From Saccoglossus kowalevskii (Eukaryota; Hemichordata; Enteropneusta; Harrimaniidae): 33,030 nucleotides of DNA. The notes beneath the pieces are model-generated. The model did not search any database. It was not told the DNA's origin and saw only the letters and a list, made by a program, of their open reading frames with translations. Below, one piece after another: positions 10,593 through 20,933 of the stretch; position 1 is the stretch's first letter, and each line of letters begins with the position of its first letter. The stretch lies in contig NW_003126888.1 in the NCBI RefSeq assembly GCF_000003605.2, positions 44,734 through 77,763 on the forward strand. Direction: 5' to 3'. The translations under genes were made by a program, and so were the position numbers.

Positions 10593-10691
10593 ATGGCTGC
10601 GCCCGTGTGCAGGAGATATTTTGGGTGGTTTCTTCGTTCTTCCATCGGCAATTCTGTCCGTGGTTGGCCACGGTACCGATTGAGACAAATG
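10593..10691 (+). CDS. RMDN1: RMDN1 exon 1: N-terminal leader (residues 1-33)
   Basis: An ATG with ideal Kozak context (CAAAATGG: A at -3, G at +4) opens 33 codons beginning MAAPVCRRYFGWFLRSSIGN and ending RLRQM at a consensus donor (ATG then gtaagc). An in-frame TGA at 10536-10538 closes the frame upstream. The peptide has seven Arg, no acidic residues and aromatic/hydrophobic spacing, as in mitochondrial presequences. Human RMDN1 also starts with an Arg-rich, Ala/Gly-rich stretch. The phase-0 donor fits the phase-0 acceptor at 13405/13406. This assignment is inferred from composition, start context and splice phase, not from close sequence identity. It could instead be the first exon of another transcript. 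Confidence 0.72.
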
Positions 10692-10879
10692 GTAAGCGTA
10701 GCGGATGCGTGACATTTTCATTGGAAGTAATCTTCTTCTGAGAAATAATTTGCATGGATGTGACCTGTCGTACGTGAACACAAATTTTGCTTACGGCTGA
10801 TCATTGTCTGTCGAAACTCATTTGCATAATTAATAGTTAAATTCTGCAGTGGAGCTGCAAACTGTGTTTTCAGATACTA

Positions 10880-11050
10880 CTGTAAAATCTGCATTAGAAG
10901 CCGCAGTTTCTATTAAAATGGTATAATGCAATAGAAGGGGAGCGGCTTCAATTAGAGCATCTACACATATGAGAAATGATGATTTTTTTGGTTCTCAAAA
11001 AGAATAGGTGCAAATTCTATTAGGGATGTGGCTTCTAGTACAGATTTTAG
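10880..11050. mobile_element. palindromic MITE, CTGTAAAA-end family, type 1, intact copy (171 bp)
   Basis: It starts CTGTAAAATCTGCATTAGAA and ends CAGATTTTAG, with TA on both outer sides (10878-10879 and 11051-11052), the expected 2-bp target duplication. Internal words AGAAGCCGC and GCGGCTTC are inverted. It is the reverse-orientation partner of 4737-4921. Confidence 0.75.
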
Positions 11051-12138
11051 TAATAAGAACTTTTCTGTCTTGTTGCCAGGCGTAGATGTGTGGATTAGCA
11101 TATACACACCGGTTGGGAAACTAAAAGCAATGAACACCTGAGATGTGTGGATGTAATCTTTGTTTTACATTACATGGATGTTTAATTGCATCGTGGGGAA
11201 AGTTGTGGTTGATTTATTGGGAGCCCAGGAACTATAATAAACTATATGCCCAGCCTGTATGGGGGAGGGTGGTGGTTATCGGCTAGTATCCAGTTTATAC
11301 AAATATTTTTAGGTAAGAGTTCCTCAGCTCAGGGCCTCTTTGCCCATCCTAACCATTCACCTTCATTGCCCCTCCCCCATTTCAATTGTATATCCCCCTC
11401 TTCAGGTCACTTATAGTTATTTGGAGGGGCATATTGAATTACATTAGGGGGTTAGGGTTGAGGTTAGGTTTGAGGGGGCCTTAATGAACTCTTTCTGTCT
11501 ATGGGAGGAACCATATCTTTTCTTAAAGAAACCAAATGTACCAAAAATAACTAAAATACCATCACAAACCTTGCAGCAATAATTTTCAGGTTTTGTTTTG
11601 TTTAGAGACAAAATAACGATTAGCATTTGGTTTACAAAATAAATTTTTAAGTCAGACTTATTTGATTTTGATCAACTCAAGTAAATGTGTTTTATTGAAA
11701 CCATACTATCTCATCATTGTTTGGACAAAAAAACTAAAAACCAACACAAGAAGAGCTATGGACCCTTAGTTAAAATAGTTAAAGTTAATAGTTAAAGTTG
11801 ATTGACAGTGTTTGTGGAGCATATATTGTAGGGATTAGTGGTGTTGTTTATAGTAAAAAGTATCGTAAAATGACAGGGGTTCAGCCACAAAACTGGATGC
11901 CCAGGACTGAAAAATGGGGTTAGATGAAAACATCAGGGAAAACAGATGAGCAGAACTCAATATCTGCATAAGTGTACCTCTAAATGTTACATAATATTAT
12001 TACATATGTACTGTGTATTCATGGTTACAAGGTTGCTAAATATGCAAATGAGATAAAATAGTCCCTTCTAAAGTTGTGTTTTCTGGACATTTGAAGCACA
12101 ACTTGAATTGCCTTGGTACATTTTAACACTTCATTTAT

Positions 12139-12985
12139 TAGTCCCCGTTCGGACGTAAACGGGGACTTATGGTTTGCCCTGTGTGCGTCCATGCGTCCGT
12201 TATCACCTGTATCTCGAACATGCATGGACCGATTAAGTTCAAACTTCACTCATACATCACACAATTATATGGGACATATGCACAAACATTTGGCAGCCAT
12301 TTTGTTTTAAAGAATTCAGTTCTGGATCCGTATCTGAGACATGCCTGAATTGATCGAGTTCAAACTTCACACACACAAAGTACATCATGTCACAAATATG
12401 TATGTGCATTTTTTTCATGATCTCATTAACGATAGCCAAATGGCAGCCGCTTTAAGGCCGAAAATGCATTGAAATCGCACATTTTCACCATTCTGGACCC
12501 GGATCTCAGTTATGCATGGACAGATTTTGTTCAAATTTGGTACATACATTAAACATAATAGGACCTTGATGCACGTCATTTTATTTTCCGGATCAAGTTC
12601 GAAATGGCCGAGAGGCGGCCATTTTGTTTTGAAGAATTCAGTTCTGGATCTGTATCCGAGACATGTCTGGATTGATCAAGTTCAAACTTTACACACACAT
12701 GGTACATCATGTCACAAATAGATATGTGCATTTGTTTCATGATCCGCTTAACAATAGCTGAATGATGGCCATTTTAAGGCCGAAAATGCATCAAAATCAC
12801 GTATTTTCACAATTCCGGAACCGGATCTCAGTCATGCATGGATGAATTTTGTTCAGATTTAGTACAATGTGTTGTACATATGCAGGTGCATTTCGGATCA
12901 GACCACTGAATGTGGTCTGAGATTTCGGTCATGATCTGCTTTGAATGTATATGTCACTCCAATATGAACGGAACGGGGACGTGTC
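12139..12985 (+). mobile_element. large non-coding element with TCCCCGTT ends, copy 1
   Basis: It begins AGTCCCCGTTCGGACG followed at once by AACGGGGACTT, so the 5' end forms a stem-loop. It ends with AACGGGGAC and then the exact palindrome GTCATTGACAATGAC. The interior is built from subunits of about 160 bases that recur as dimers of about 325 bases: for example AAGAATTCAGTTCTGGATC occurs near 12311 and 12637, and GGCCGAAAATGCAT near 12455 and 12779. No open frame of note. It shares organisation with 31967-33030, with a remnant at 19042-19250. The superfamily is not recognised; a structured 3' end recalls Helitron-type ends, but I do not see the canonical CTRR terminus. Confidence 0.65.
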
Positions 12986-13405
12986 ATTGACAATGACTTG
13001 TATTATTTAATTTTATGGTTATGCCTATTTGTGTAATAAAACGTCCAGAAATCATTTTCTTGCACAAACTAGACTATCAAGAGCCATGAAATAACTATGC
13101 AAATTAGTCGCGTGTTCATATAATAATTCTATTAATCTTGCAATGAGTTGCCGTCATAGTCTGGTACATTACAGCTGGAACTAAAAACAGTGTCAACACC
13201 AAAGTGATGTGCCTCTGCTCAAGCTTAACTTGTTTTTCCATTGTAGATTGACCAACAAATCAAACTTATTTCTAAATTGATTAGCAAATTAAAAACAAAT
13301 CTTGCATAGAAAATCTACTTTGATATGAATATTATAAAATAGAGATACATCATTTTGGAAACCATAATTAGTATTCATACCATTAACATTATTTTCTTCT
13401 TGAAG

Positions 13406-13514
13406 ACAACAGGATATATAAAGAATGGCAGAAACTCAAAATTCAGTCGGATTCTATTTCCAGCAGCACCATTGTTAAGTCTCAGCTTTTGGGGATCAGC
13501 GCCACCTGAACCAG
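13406..13514 (+). CDS. RMDN1: RMDN1 exon 2: hydrophobic segment (residues 34-69)
   Basis: It encodes TTGYIKNGRNSKFSRILFPA, then a hydrophobic run ending LLSLSFWG, then SAPPEP, and stops one base into a Gly codon at a strong donor (CCAG then gtaaga). The acceptor is ttcttcttgaag at 13405, preceded by a pyrimidine tract; a cag at 13412 would be out of phase with exon 1. The basic-then-hydrophobic pattern KFSRILFPA matches in position and character the FKRGLLLSA-type segment of human RMDN1, just before the poorly conserved linker. It is likely a membrane anchor or the end of a mitochondrial targeting region. Phase 0 in and phase 1 out fit both neighbours. Confidence 0.72.
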
Positions 13515-15277
13515 GTAAGACTTTTACTTGGACAGTTCAATGGTTATGTATCCCATGATCATGGATCATCACACAATACACAGTGAACAAACAAAAAATC
13601 ACGCAATGGTACTCAGTGACAGGAGAATTATCAGATTGGATAACAACAATTACTCGTACAATGCTTTGAAAATTAAAGCCCATCATACACTGCCTGACTT
13701 GAGACGCTCCACCCATCTCAACTCATCGAGTCGATCGATGTATATGTAAAAAACCACTCAATGTATTTTGGAATAAAAATGTATAATTTGCGAAGCAATT
13801 GACCAGTTTCGTAATACTATAATTGATGCATTTTTTGTTCTTTCAACTATGTTAGTTTGTCTAATAACAATATACATTATACTCATGACAAAACGTCTGA
13901 CTAATAGTATTTATGTCAACAATTCAAAAACCGCAACTATCTCAATTACAAACTGCACTTATAGTTTCTATTTTTTGTCTGAAATCTGTTTAAACAAATC
14001 TGTGAATCAGGATCATTGTGATTTAAGAGCAAGGTGTTGAATGGTTTTGAAACAAGTGACCTTGGGACAGGCTATTAGCCAGAAATTTGCAACTGCCAGT
14101 CCAAAACAATTCAACTTATTGAAAATATAGATGGATTTGGATATATTTTGGCAAAATTATCAAAGAACAATAGGAAAAAACAGAAAAATGGAAAAAAATT
14201 GCCAGTCCAAAATCAAAGTTGCCATTCTGTTTGGTGGGTGGACTGGTAGCTGGCTAAAAATCCTGCATCGGGATAAAATGGGTCATGGGGCACCTCAAGT
14301 CTGACCAGTTTTTGTTTGACTGCTATATAATGTAGCGAAAGGGGCATCCTGGAGCAGTTTTTACTGACACTGCTCGCAGTGCCGAGGAAGATTTTTGAAA
14401 AAGATAGCTAGTCCTGACAAAGAGAGAGATGATTCCAAGATGAGTTGGCAGTAGTTTATATTTCCAAAACTAAATTTTGTTTCATAAACTGCATTTAGAT
14501 CATGAATGAATATACTTGGTGCTTTTAGACTTTGATATATTTCTTGTGTAGAATTTTCAAATAGAACTCTCCATATGCACTCATTACAAACAACCCCTGA
14601 CTCTGTGATTTTGAACTAATTTTTGTAGCATTTGTAACACAAACAATGGTTGATAATATAAGATTTTAATGATATTTATAAAATGATATCGATATTTATA
14701 TCATTTTCATTTTATTTAACTTGACCGGACACAATGTTCACCTATACGCTCACAGTGACAGACGCATTTTTTATAGGATTTACAACACAGTAAATCAACA
14801 TGTAATTAGCTCTTCTCTGTAAAGCTGGTTAATAATTATAGCGTCACTGCCATGATGTCACTCATATCAACTAGCCTTTATAAACAAATGATACTGTGTG
14901 ATAACCTTTATTATCTCATTCATGCACTGTTGTTGTGTAGCGAATTATATAAATCTTAATTAATTGTATTTTTATGTTGAGGGTTAAAATGAATTGAAAA
15001 TTGACTACAATAACAATCTATATACATGTACATGTATCATCTGAATGCTTACATATATACAAATATACTTTAGTCTAGTGCATATGCCTCAACACTGTTC
15101 ATCTGAAGGATTAATTGAAGGTCAATTTCTCTATTGTCGTTTTGGTCTAATCTAACTAACCGCAGTTAGACACATGAATGATCTGTGCAAGAAAAGTTTG
15201 TAATTCTCTAAGTCAAGCCTACCTCACAAACTGGTCAAAATCCCCCAAACATTGCCAGTAACCAATCACAGACTAGT

Positions 15278-15410
15278 TTAAAGCGCGGTGGTTGTCACAC
15301 AGCATGTGTTCGAATTTCATGTAAATAAACAATGTATTTTACACACGTTGTATACGTCGCTATGTGTCCCATATGGAACAGGACGCGGCATAACGACTGC
15401 CGCCCTTTAA
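15278..15410. mobile_element. TTAA-type MITE, copy 2 (133 bp)
   Basis: TTAA lies at both boundaries (15278-15281 and 15407-15410). The left end TTAAAGCGCGGTGGTTGTCA and the reverse complement of the right end TTAAAGGGCGGCAGTCGTTA are inverted repeats. It shares ends, length, orientation-specific inner words (CATTGTTTA) and CpG richness with 522-650. Confidence 0.72.
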
Positions 15411-16199
15411 ACAATAGCTTTCCCTGACGATAATACTTAGCAATGTTATTTCACCCATGCGCTAAAATCTTTTGTTTTTGTCTCGTTTCCGTTTTCGGTC
15501 TGACTTAGAGAATGCTGTGTTCAGTCACTGTCAAGCAAATACAAGTGTTACAACTACAGACATGACAGGATATAATTAAAAAACTAAAACATAAATAAAA
15601 AAAAACAAGACTGTTTATTGTCACAAAAAACTATTTACAAAAAAAAATTCCCCAAAACCACCTTAAGATTTCTTTGACCTACAAAATTGGCGTCAGATAA
15701 TTCTTTAGGTAAACATTCGTATGGCATATACACTATCTTATTCAACCTTCATCTTTCAGCTTTCAGATAATGTATTCGTGTTAGCTCAAAGGTGACTGCC
15801 CCTAGACAATACAATACAATATCTTGGTATTCCCATGGACCTATATGGTATTCCCATTGTGCATCTCCGTCAAGTAAACAATAGAGGGGGTTATCTCCCT
15901 GCTGAAAATGACAACATAATGGTCACACAATAGTTCTTTGATTGTGTGCTATCTAAAAGAGATCAACATTTGGTTTTATATTTTTTTTTCTTGAAGTTTT
16001 TGACCCACTTTAATATCCAACTTATATTAAACTTGGAGTTTTTGTGTCAAATGTTTCTCATTTAATATCTAACTTTAGTTCTAAATGAACATTGCTGACA
16101 TATCACACCATCAGTAAATTACAATAAATTACAGTCACCAAAACAACATGCATGCCATGTAAGTTAACATTGAATATATGGCATGGTAAATTATGTTAC

Positions 16200-16644
16200 G
16201 GTAGTTTGCTACCATTAAAACATGAAAACATTGATTGAAGTAAATCATTTGAAAATTGTTGTGTGATGATTCACATACCTGCCTGTCATTCATATTTAAC
16301 GTTTTTACGGAGAAAGAAGGATGTGTTTACAAGAAAACATGTGCAAAATAATCTAAAACGCGGCCATTTTGGAACATTTTCCATAGGATTCAATGAAAAC
16401 ACATTATTTCATGGATAACCTAATATAATATTCAAATATTTTTAGCACAGGTCACTGAACAAAATTTTGAGATATGATGGAATGTTTCTGTCATAAAAAC
16501 CTGCAAGCTATTCAAAAAACTTAAAAACTTAATTCGGTGGCCTTATGTTTTTATTTCAGAATTTTTAACATTATACGGTAACCCAAGCGCTTTTGCTGGA
16601 TTTTGAGAATTTCTGAATTTTTTTTTTAATGGTAGCAAACTACC
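16200..16644. mobile_element. element with perfect 21-bp inverted repeats
   Basis: The 21 bases at 16200-16220 (starting GGTAGTTTGCTACC) are exactly the reverse complement of 16624-16644. Each arm also contains its own small palindrome (GGTAG/CTACC). Similarity outside the arms (ATGCATGC words near 16148 and 16670) suggests the true ends may lie further out. The 400-base interior is non-coding. Confidence 0.65.
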
Positions 16645-17105
16645 TTATATCAAAGCAAACATGTACTGCATGCATGACTCAAAACAAATCTTTCGTACAT
16701 GCCAAATCATTCACGTATTTGCACATCACAGCGTAACATCTTCCCCTCGGCCATAGGGCATCCCCCAATGAAAGGATGCATAACAAACCACGTTATTTTG
16801 TGCAGAGACCATGAAACCTGTCCACACTGATCCACCACACAAATCCTAGCCAATAGAAGACAAGACATGTATCTTGGTGATTTGGTGCTGTCGCGCATGT
16901 GATACATGTTTATGTTGATTCAACATTGTAGCTGTGTACTCAGTGTTAGTCATTGCAAAATAAAAGCATGTTTCTGGTAAAACTGTTCTTCAAAAATGAG
17001 GCGTTGAGATTTTTGGCACACAAATTTTGCAGGTTTCATCACTATGTCAACATGATTTTTACTTGCTTTACTTTTTAATTGTTAGCAGCCAATAGGTCAT
17101 GTCAG

Positions 17106-17461
17106 GTTATGAGTCATCAAAAAATACTGAAAATGTCAAGCTAATCAAATATCATTCAACTTTTCCTGCATTTTTAGAAGCCGCGAAAACACCAGAACCA
17201 GAGCCAGATCCAGAGTTGTTATTAATCCACACAGCTGATGTACTATATGATGCCAATAATACTAAAGAGTTGTACGATCTACTCATCCAACACAAAGACA
17301 GTAAGAATGATGAGTTACTATGGAGATTAGCAAGAGCTGCACGAGACCTTGCACAGTTGTCGACAACCGAGACCAACGTAAAGAAGACGCTAACATATGA
17401 AGCATTGGCACATGCTAAAAAAGCTTTAGATGCAAACGATGGAAACTTTGCATGTCATAAG
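17106..17461 (+). CDS. RMDN1: RMDN1 exon 3: start of the conserved helical-repeat region (residues 70-188)
   Basis: RMDN1 belongs to the RMD family of TPR-like proteins; C. elegans RMD-1 binds microtubules and acts in chromosome segregation, and vertebrate RMDN1 has been linked to microtubules and mitochondria. Seen: a linker with an acidic run (PEPEPDPE), then the family core HTADVLYDANNTKELYDLL and LLWRLARAARDLAQLS, then KKTLTYEALAHAKKALDAND up to HK at the donor (AAG then gtaatg). The exon uses the fourth AG (17104-17105) after the pyrimidine tract because only that one keeps phase with exon 2 (G plus GT giving Gly). If the transcript instead started here, the ATG at 17099 with an in-frame TAG just before it would give a shorter protein beginning MSGYESSK. 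Confidence 0.92.
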
Positions 17462-18610
17462 GTAATGGGTGTTTTGTAATTTAATTTGCCGAGACCACAC
17501 TCATTTGTATTTGACCTACATGTTGAAATTAACAGCAGATAGCAACAGTTACTTTCATTTACCATCTTCACCCCTCTACCTCTCTAATGTATTTTTTGCC
17601 AGTGTTAGCGGCAGTACAGTTGGTAACCATGGCAACAAGGAGGATATCAATGAAAATGTGTGAATGATTTGTGGAAAAATGTACATATGTGTCAGGAATC
17701 CAAAGTTTAAATGATTTCCGAGTATTACGCCCTTCATGTTAGGCTTATAAGATTTTACCGGTAAATACATACGTAATTTACATAGAGAGGGGAATATTTT
17801 GTGACCTTTTTTAGGTGTAGAAAATCCGAGAAATAAAGAAATATTTAATACATATAATGCATGCACGAATTGTTACATTCTTTGCAAGGAGAGAAGCCTG
17901 ATTGGAGAATATACCCGGTGTGAGATTTGTCTCCAAATACTATGGTACCGAAGACTTTATGATTCCCGAGAATCAAAATGACGTCAGATGCGATTCTGCA
18001 GTGGTATTAACTTGAATGTCTTAGGAGGAGATGATTCAAGCACTCTGTATGAACTTGAGGTTAATAAACTTTGGTGAACTTTGATAGACAGGTCAACAAA
18101 CTCGAGTATGCATTTCTGTTAATTTGCCTTGAGGGTTCATTCACTTATATGACAATGGACTATGGCACCTGATTTGGTATTTTCTCACAATTTTTTTGAT
18201 TTTAACCAATTAGAAATAAGCAAGTGTAAACAAAGTGATGTCATCTTGAGTTACATTTTAATTTACATAATAATTATGTTTCCCTATAAATTGAATAAGA
18301 AATCGTGCCTTAGGGCTGCATATTTGGCTATACGCCAGAAATATGGTATAGCACAGATAACGTCATCATTGAACTGTTGATTGAGAACTTATTCACAAAT
18401 CGTTCCATTGTCAGCTATAGTACTATACAACACTCTTATCGTCTTACATCGTTACGTCCGGTAAAGTACATGTCCATTACACATGCAAACAGCCAGGTTT
18501 TCAGTTTCCCTGCCTTACCTGCATATTTTGACCGCGGTTACGTTTATCGAAACCGTCTAAAATATTTAGGCAATGCAGTAATATTCAATCAGCCAATTTT
18601 TTGTTATTTG

Positions 18611-18643
18611 TAGTGGGATATTGTTAAAAAGAAACAATATCCA
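18611..18643. repeat. hairpin with 12-bp stem and one bulge
   Basis: GTGGGATATTGTT pairs with AACAATATCCAC around a short A-rich loop, with one bulged G. It lies within RMDN1 intron 3 in otherwise featureless AT-rich DNA. Confidence 0.4.
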
Positions 18644-19041
18644 CAAATTATACTACCCTTGTATAACGAACACTTTATCATATGTATATACAACACGTGT
18701 TACACACCATTTGCGAAAACGCCATTACGTCAGGTTATTGGATTACACTTTGGTTTCGTTCTAAAACAAATTTGTAGAAATAGAAAAATTATCAGTTCAC
18801 AGACAGATGACAGACGCTGCCTCATGAAATTTATTAGTTGTTGTTATAATTTATTATTATCTGTTTGATTAGAAATTGATTGTAATAATATATGTTCTTG
18901 TTTATAATTCTTCCAATACTTGAATCATTGGGGCTTGTAGCCCTGTTATAGTACCTATTTTCTCAAACTTCGTCTGTTTTTTTGTTTTTTTCTAAGCTTG
19001 TTTCAGAGAACCAGTGAACATAATGCTCTCAAACTTGTTAT

Positions 19042-19250
19042 TAGTCCTTGTTCTAACGCAGTCGGAAACAGGGTTTAATGGTTTCTTGTGTGTTCGTTCG
19101 TCTGTCTGACCATCTGTCTGGAGCTGTTTCATACTTACGCACATACAATACGTTTGTCATTTGAACAAAGATGACAGACTGATGACCATTTGAGTTGTGA
19201 AAAAATACACTAAAATCAGGCATTTTGACATTTCCAGATCCTGGGCATGC
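19042..19250 (+). repeat. degraded remnant of the TCCCCGTT-bounded family
   Basis: It starts TTAGTCCTTGTTCTAACGCA and continues GTCGGAAACAGGG, a decayed form of the 5' stem-loop seen at 12139 and 31967, followed by the same GTGCGT/GTCTGTCTG-type segment. Only the 5' portion is recognisable. Confidence 0.45.
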
Positions 19251-19305
19251 TTTGTCCAACCTGGTGGAAGGATTAATCATTAGTGGGAATTGATGCACAT
19301 AACTT

Positions 19306-19745
19306 CAACCTTTTCACCACCAGTTTCCTACTGTAAAGGGGGTAATTATTCACTGGGTTTTAATTTAGCTTATTTCGCTGACTGGAAAAATGCGCTAAAT
19401 TAAAACACAGTAAATATGTAAAATTTAGCATAGAACACATTATCTAAATGACGAAACCGTGAATTTAAAACCCACTGAATATGCCTGAAATGGTAAATCA
19501 GTGAAATTTAAACCCAGTGAATATTAGTCATTTTACAGTATTTTCATCACAAATTCACAAAATAGTCTGCACATTCCTTCAGAAGATTAGGTCAAAAATA
19601 GCCACAGTTTTTGAATAAAAACTGAAAAATTACCCAAATTGTGTCTTTTGGCTCCAAATGTAAGGTGCACTTCCAGAAATATTGAAGAATATGTTGAAAA
19701 AGTGCAGAAAAATTTGGGTGAAAAAGTCTGGTGGTGAAAAGGTTA
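19306..19745 (+). repeat. CACCACCAG repeat, copy A (interrupted by a nested MITE)
   Basis: It has CAACCTTTTCACCACCAG at the left and CTGGTGGTGAAAAGGTTAA at the right, so inverted ends. Removing the insert at 19331-19538 and one TA restores a repeat of about 230 bases alignable along its length to 24454-24696 and, inverted, to 28519-28762. Shared words include CTTCAGAAGATT, TGGCTCCAAA and CAGAAATATTGAAGAATAT. Confidence 0.75.
19331..19538. mobile_element. nested palindromic MITE, CTGTAAAA-end family, type 3
   Basis: It starts CTGTAAAG and ends TTTTACAG, with TA on both sides (19329-19330 and 19539-19540). The interior carries inverted TTCACTGGGTTTTAATTTAG and its degenerate complements. It sits inside CACCACCAG repeat copy A, and copy B shows the uninterrupted site. 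Confidence 0.8.
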
Positions 19746-20026
19746 ATTTGTAAACCTTAGATGGCATACTGGTGTCTTTTTGTGTTTCGACAATTCTATC
19801 CCAGAAATATATACATTATATTTTGTACATGCTTTGAGAAAAACCGAATTCTGTATGCTTATGTTCTTCATCATTAAATACAACATAAGAGAGACTGCTG
19901 TGCATTGCCAAATGTTTGTATTGATTAAGGATAACATGAACAGGTGCACCTGCCTTGCAATAATTTGATTAGTTTCATGGTTTGGTAGCCATTTTGGGTA
20001 GCTTTTAAAGTGACTATAATTAACTT

Positions 20027-20482
20027 GAGGGATCACTGATAACCGATCACTGGTAGCATAGTGGTTGTTGCATCGGACTCAGGATCGGCTGAACACCTGA
20101 AGAGTCGACCCCTACCCTGGGTGAGTGTGCCACAGACTCAATGAGAAGGCCAATTCCACTGGCCGAGATTCATTCACTAACGAATGCAACTTTAGGGGAA
20201 CCTTGGTTAAGGTTCGCAGGTGCTTGTGTTAGACCAAGCCTGGTTGACGCCAGGATAGCGCATTAAATTGCCATTTGATAGAGAAGATGGCCGCACAGCC
20301 CTGTCATGTGTGTAGTCCCAAAATATGAATATGGCTTCTGTAGCAAAACTGCACTATATGTCAGCACTTGCAACTTGCACATACAAAAACAAAAAAGTCA
20401 GGCGAGACAACAGTGACATTCAATGGCCAGAACTGTCGCCGGGCAAAAAAAACACTTAAAAAAAGAAAAATAAAGAAAAAAA
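20027..20482 (+). mobile_element. tRNA-derived SINE with A-rich tail and 9-bp target duplication
   Basis: The direct repeats AATTAACTT at 20018-20026 and 20483-20491 flank the element. Near the left end a box A match TAGCATAGTGG fits the tRNA consensus TRGCNNAGYGG exactly. A box B-like GAGTCGACCCC follows about 50 bases later, so the head derives from a tRNA and gives an internal Pol III promoter. A body of roughly 340 bases with no recognised core domain follows, then an A-rich tail (about 20445-20484). GATCACTG occurs twice just before box A, so the exact 5' end is uncertain by about 15 bases. It is sense-oriented in RMDN1 intron 3. Confidence 0.78.
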
Positions 20483-20933
20483 AATTAACTTTGGGAATAC
20501 CAAAGCTTAATCGTGTTTTGTTTTTTTGGTGACATGGGTAGTTTTCATGTGAATATAATTAACTCAGGGCATTGCATTGGGTCGGATGAATGAGTGAATA
20601 ACCAAAAATGTCCCAGTGTAGTTGTGGAGTTCAATGGAGACATGCTTAGTTGATGTATTAGGACTGCCAAACAACACACATAAAAACTATGGTTCCTAAT
20701 ATTTGTTTCAGAAAACTAGAATAAAATATCGTTTGCATGTATGACCTCCTTACAGTAATATTTACTTTCAAAAACAAACTTTAAAAATTAAAAAACATGC
20801 CACACATGATACGTGTGTTACCAAGATTAGATGCAGTTTGTTTTTTGGATCTTGTTACATGTTGGTAGCTGGCAAGTTTAGTTCAGGTGAGTTGGTTTTG
20901 CATGATTTAGTGCAAGGTAACCTTAAATTGTAT

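Larger units (their letters stand above)
10692..13405. other. RMDN1: RMDN1 intron 1
   Basis: 2.7 kb with no exon seen. It contains a palindromic CTGTAAAA-end MITE (10880-11050) and a complete TCCCCGTT-bounded large element (about 12139-12985), which together fill about a third of it. Confidence 0.6.
13515..17105. other. RMDN1: RMDN1 intron 2
   Basis: 3.6 kb with no exon recognised. It contains the second TTAA-type MITE (15278-15410) and an element with a perfect 21-bp inverted repeat (16200-16644). Its 3' end carries four AG dinucleotides after the pyrimidine tract, described under exon 3. Confidence 0.6.

Noticed and set aside
17099-17105. ATG at 17099 as the RMDN1 start (protein beginning MSGYESSK)
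   Set aside because: A pyrimidine tract and acceptor-like AGs lie directly upstream, and two upstream exons join in phase at 17106. Kept as an alternative only.
20046-20115. Functional tRNA gene at the SINE head
   Set aside because: It has box A and a weak box B but no cloverleaf with a proper acceptor stem, and it sits inside a unit with a target duplication and A-rich tail.
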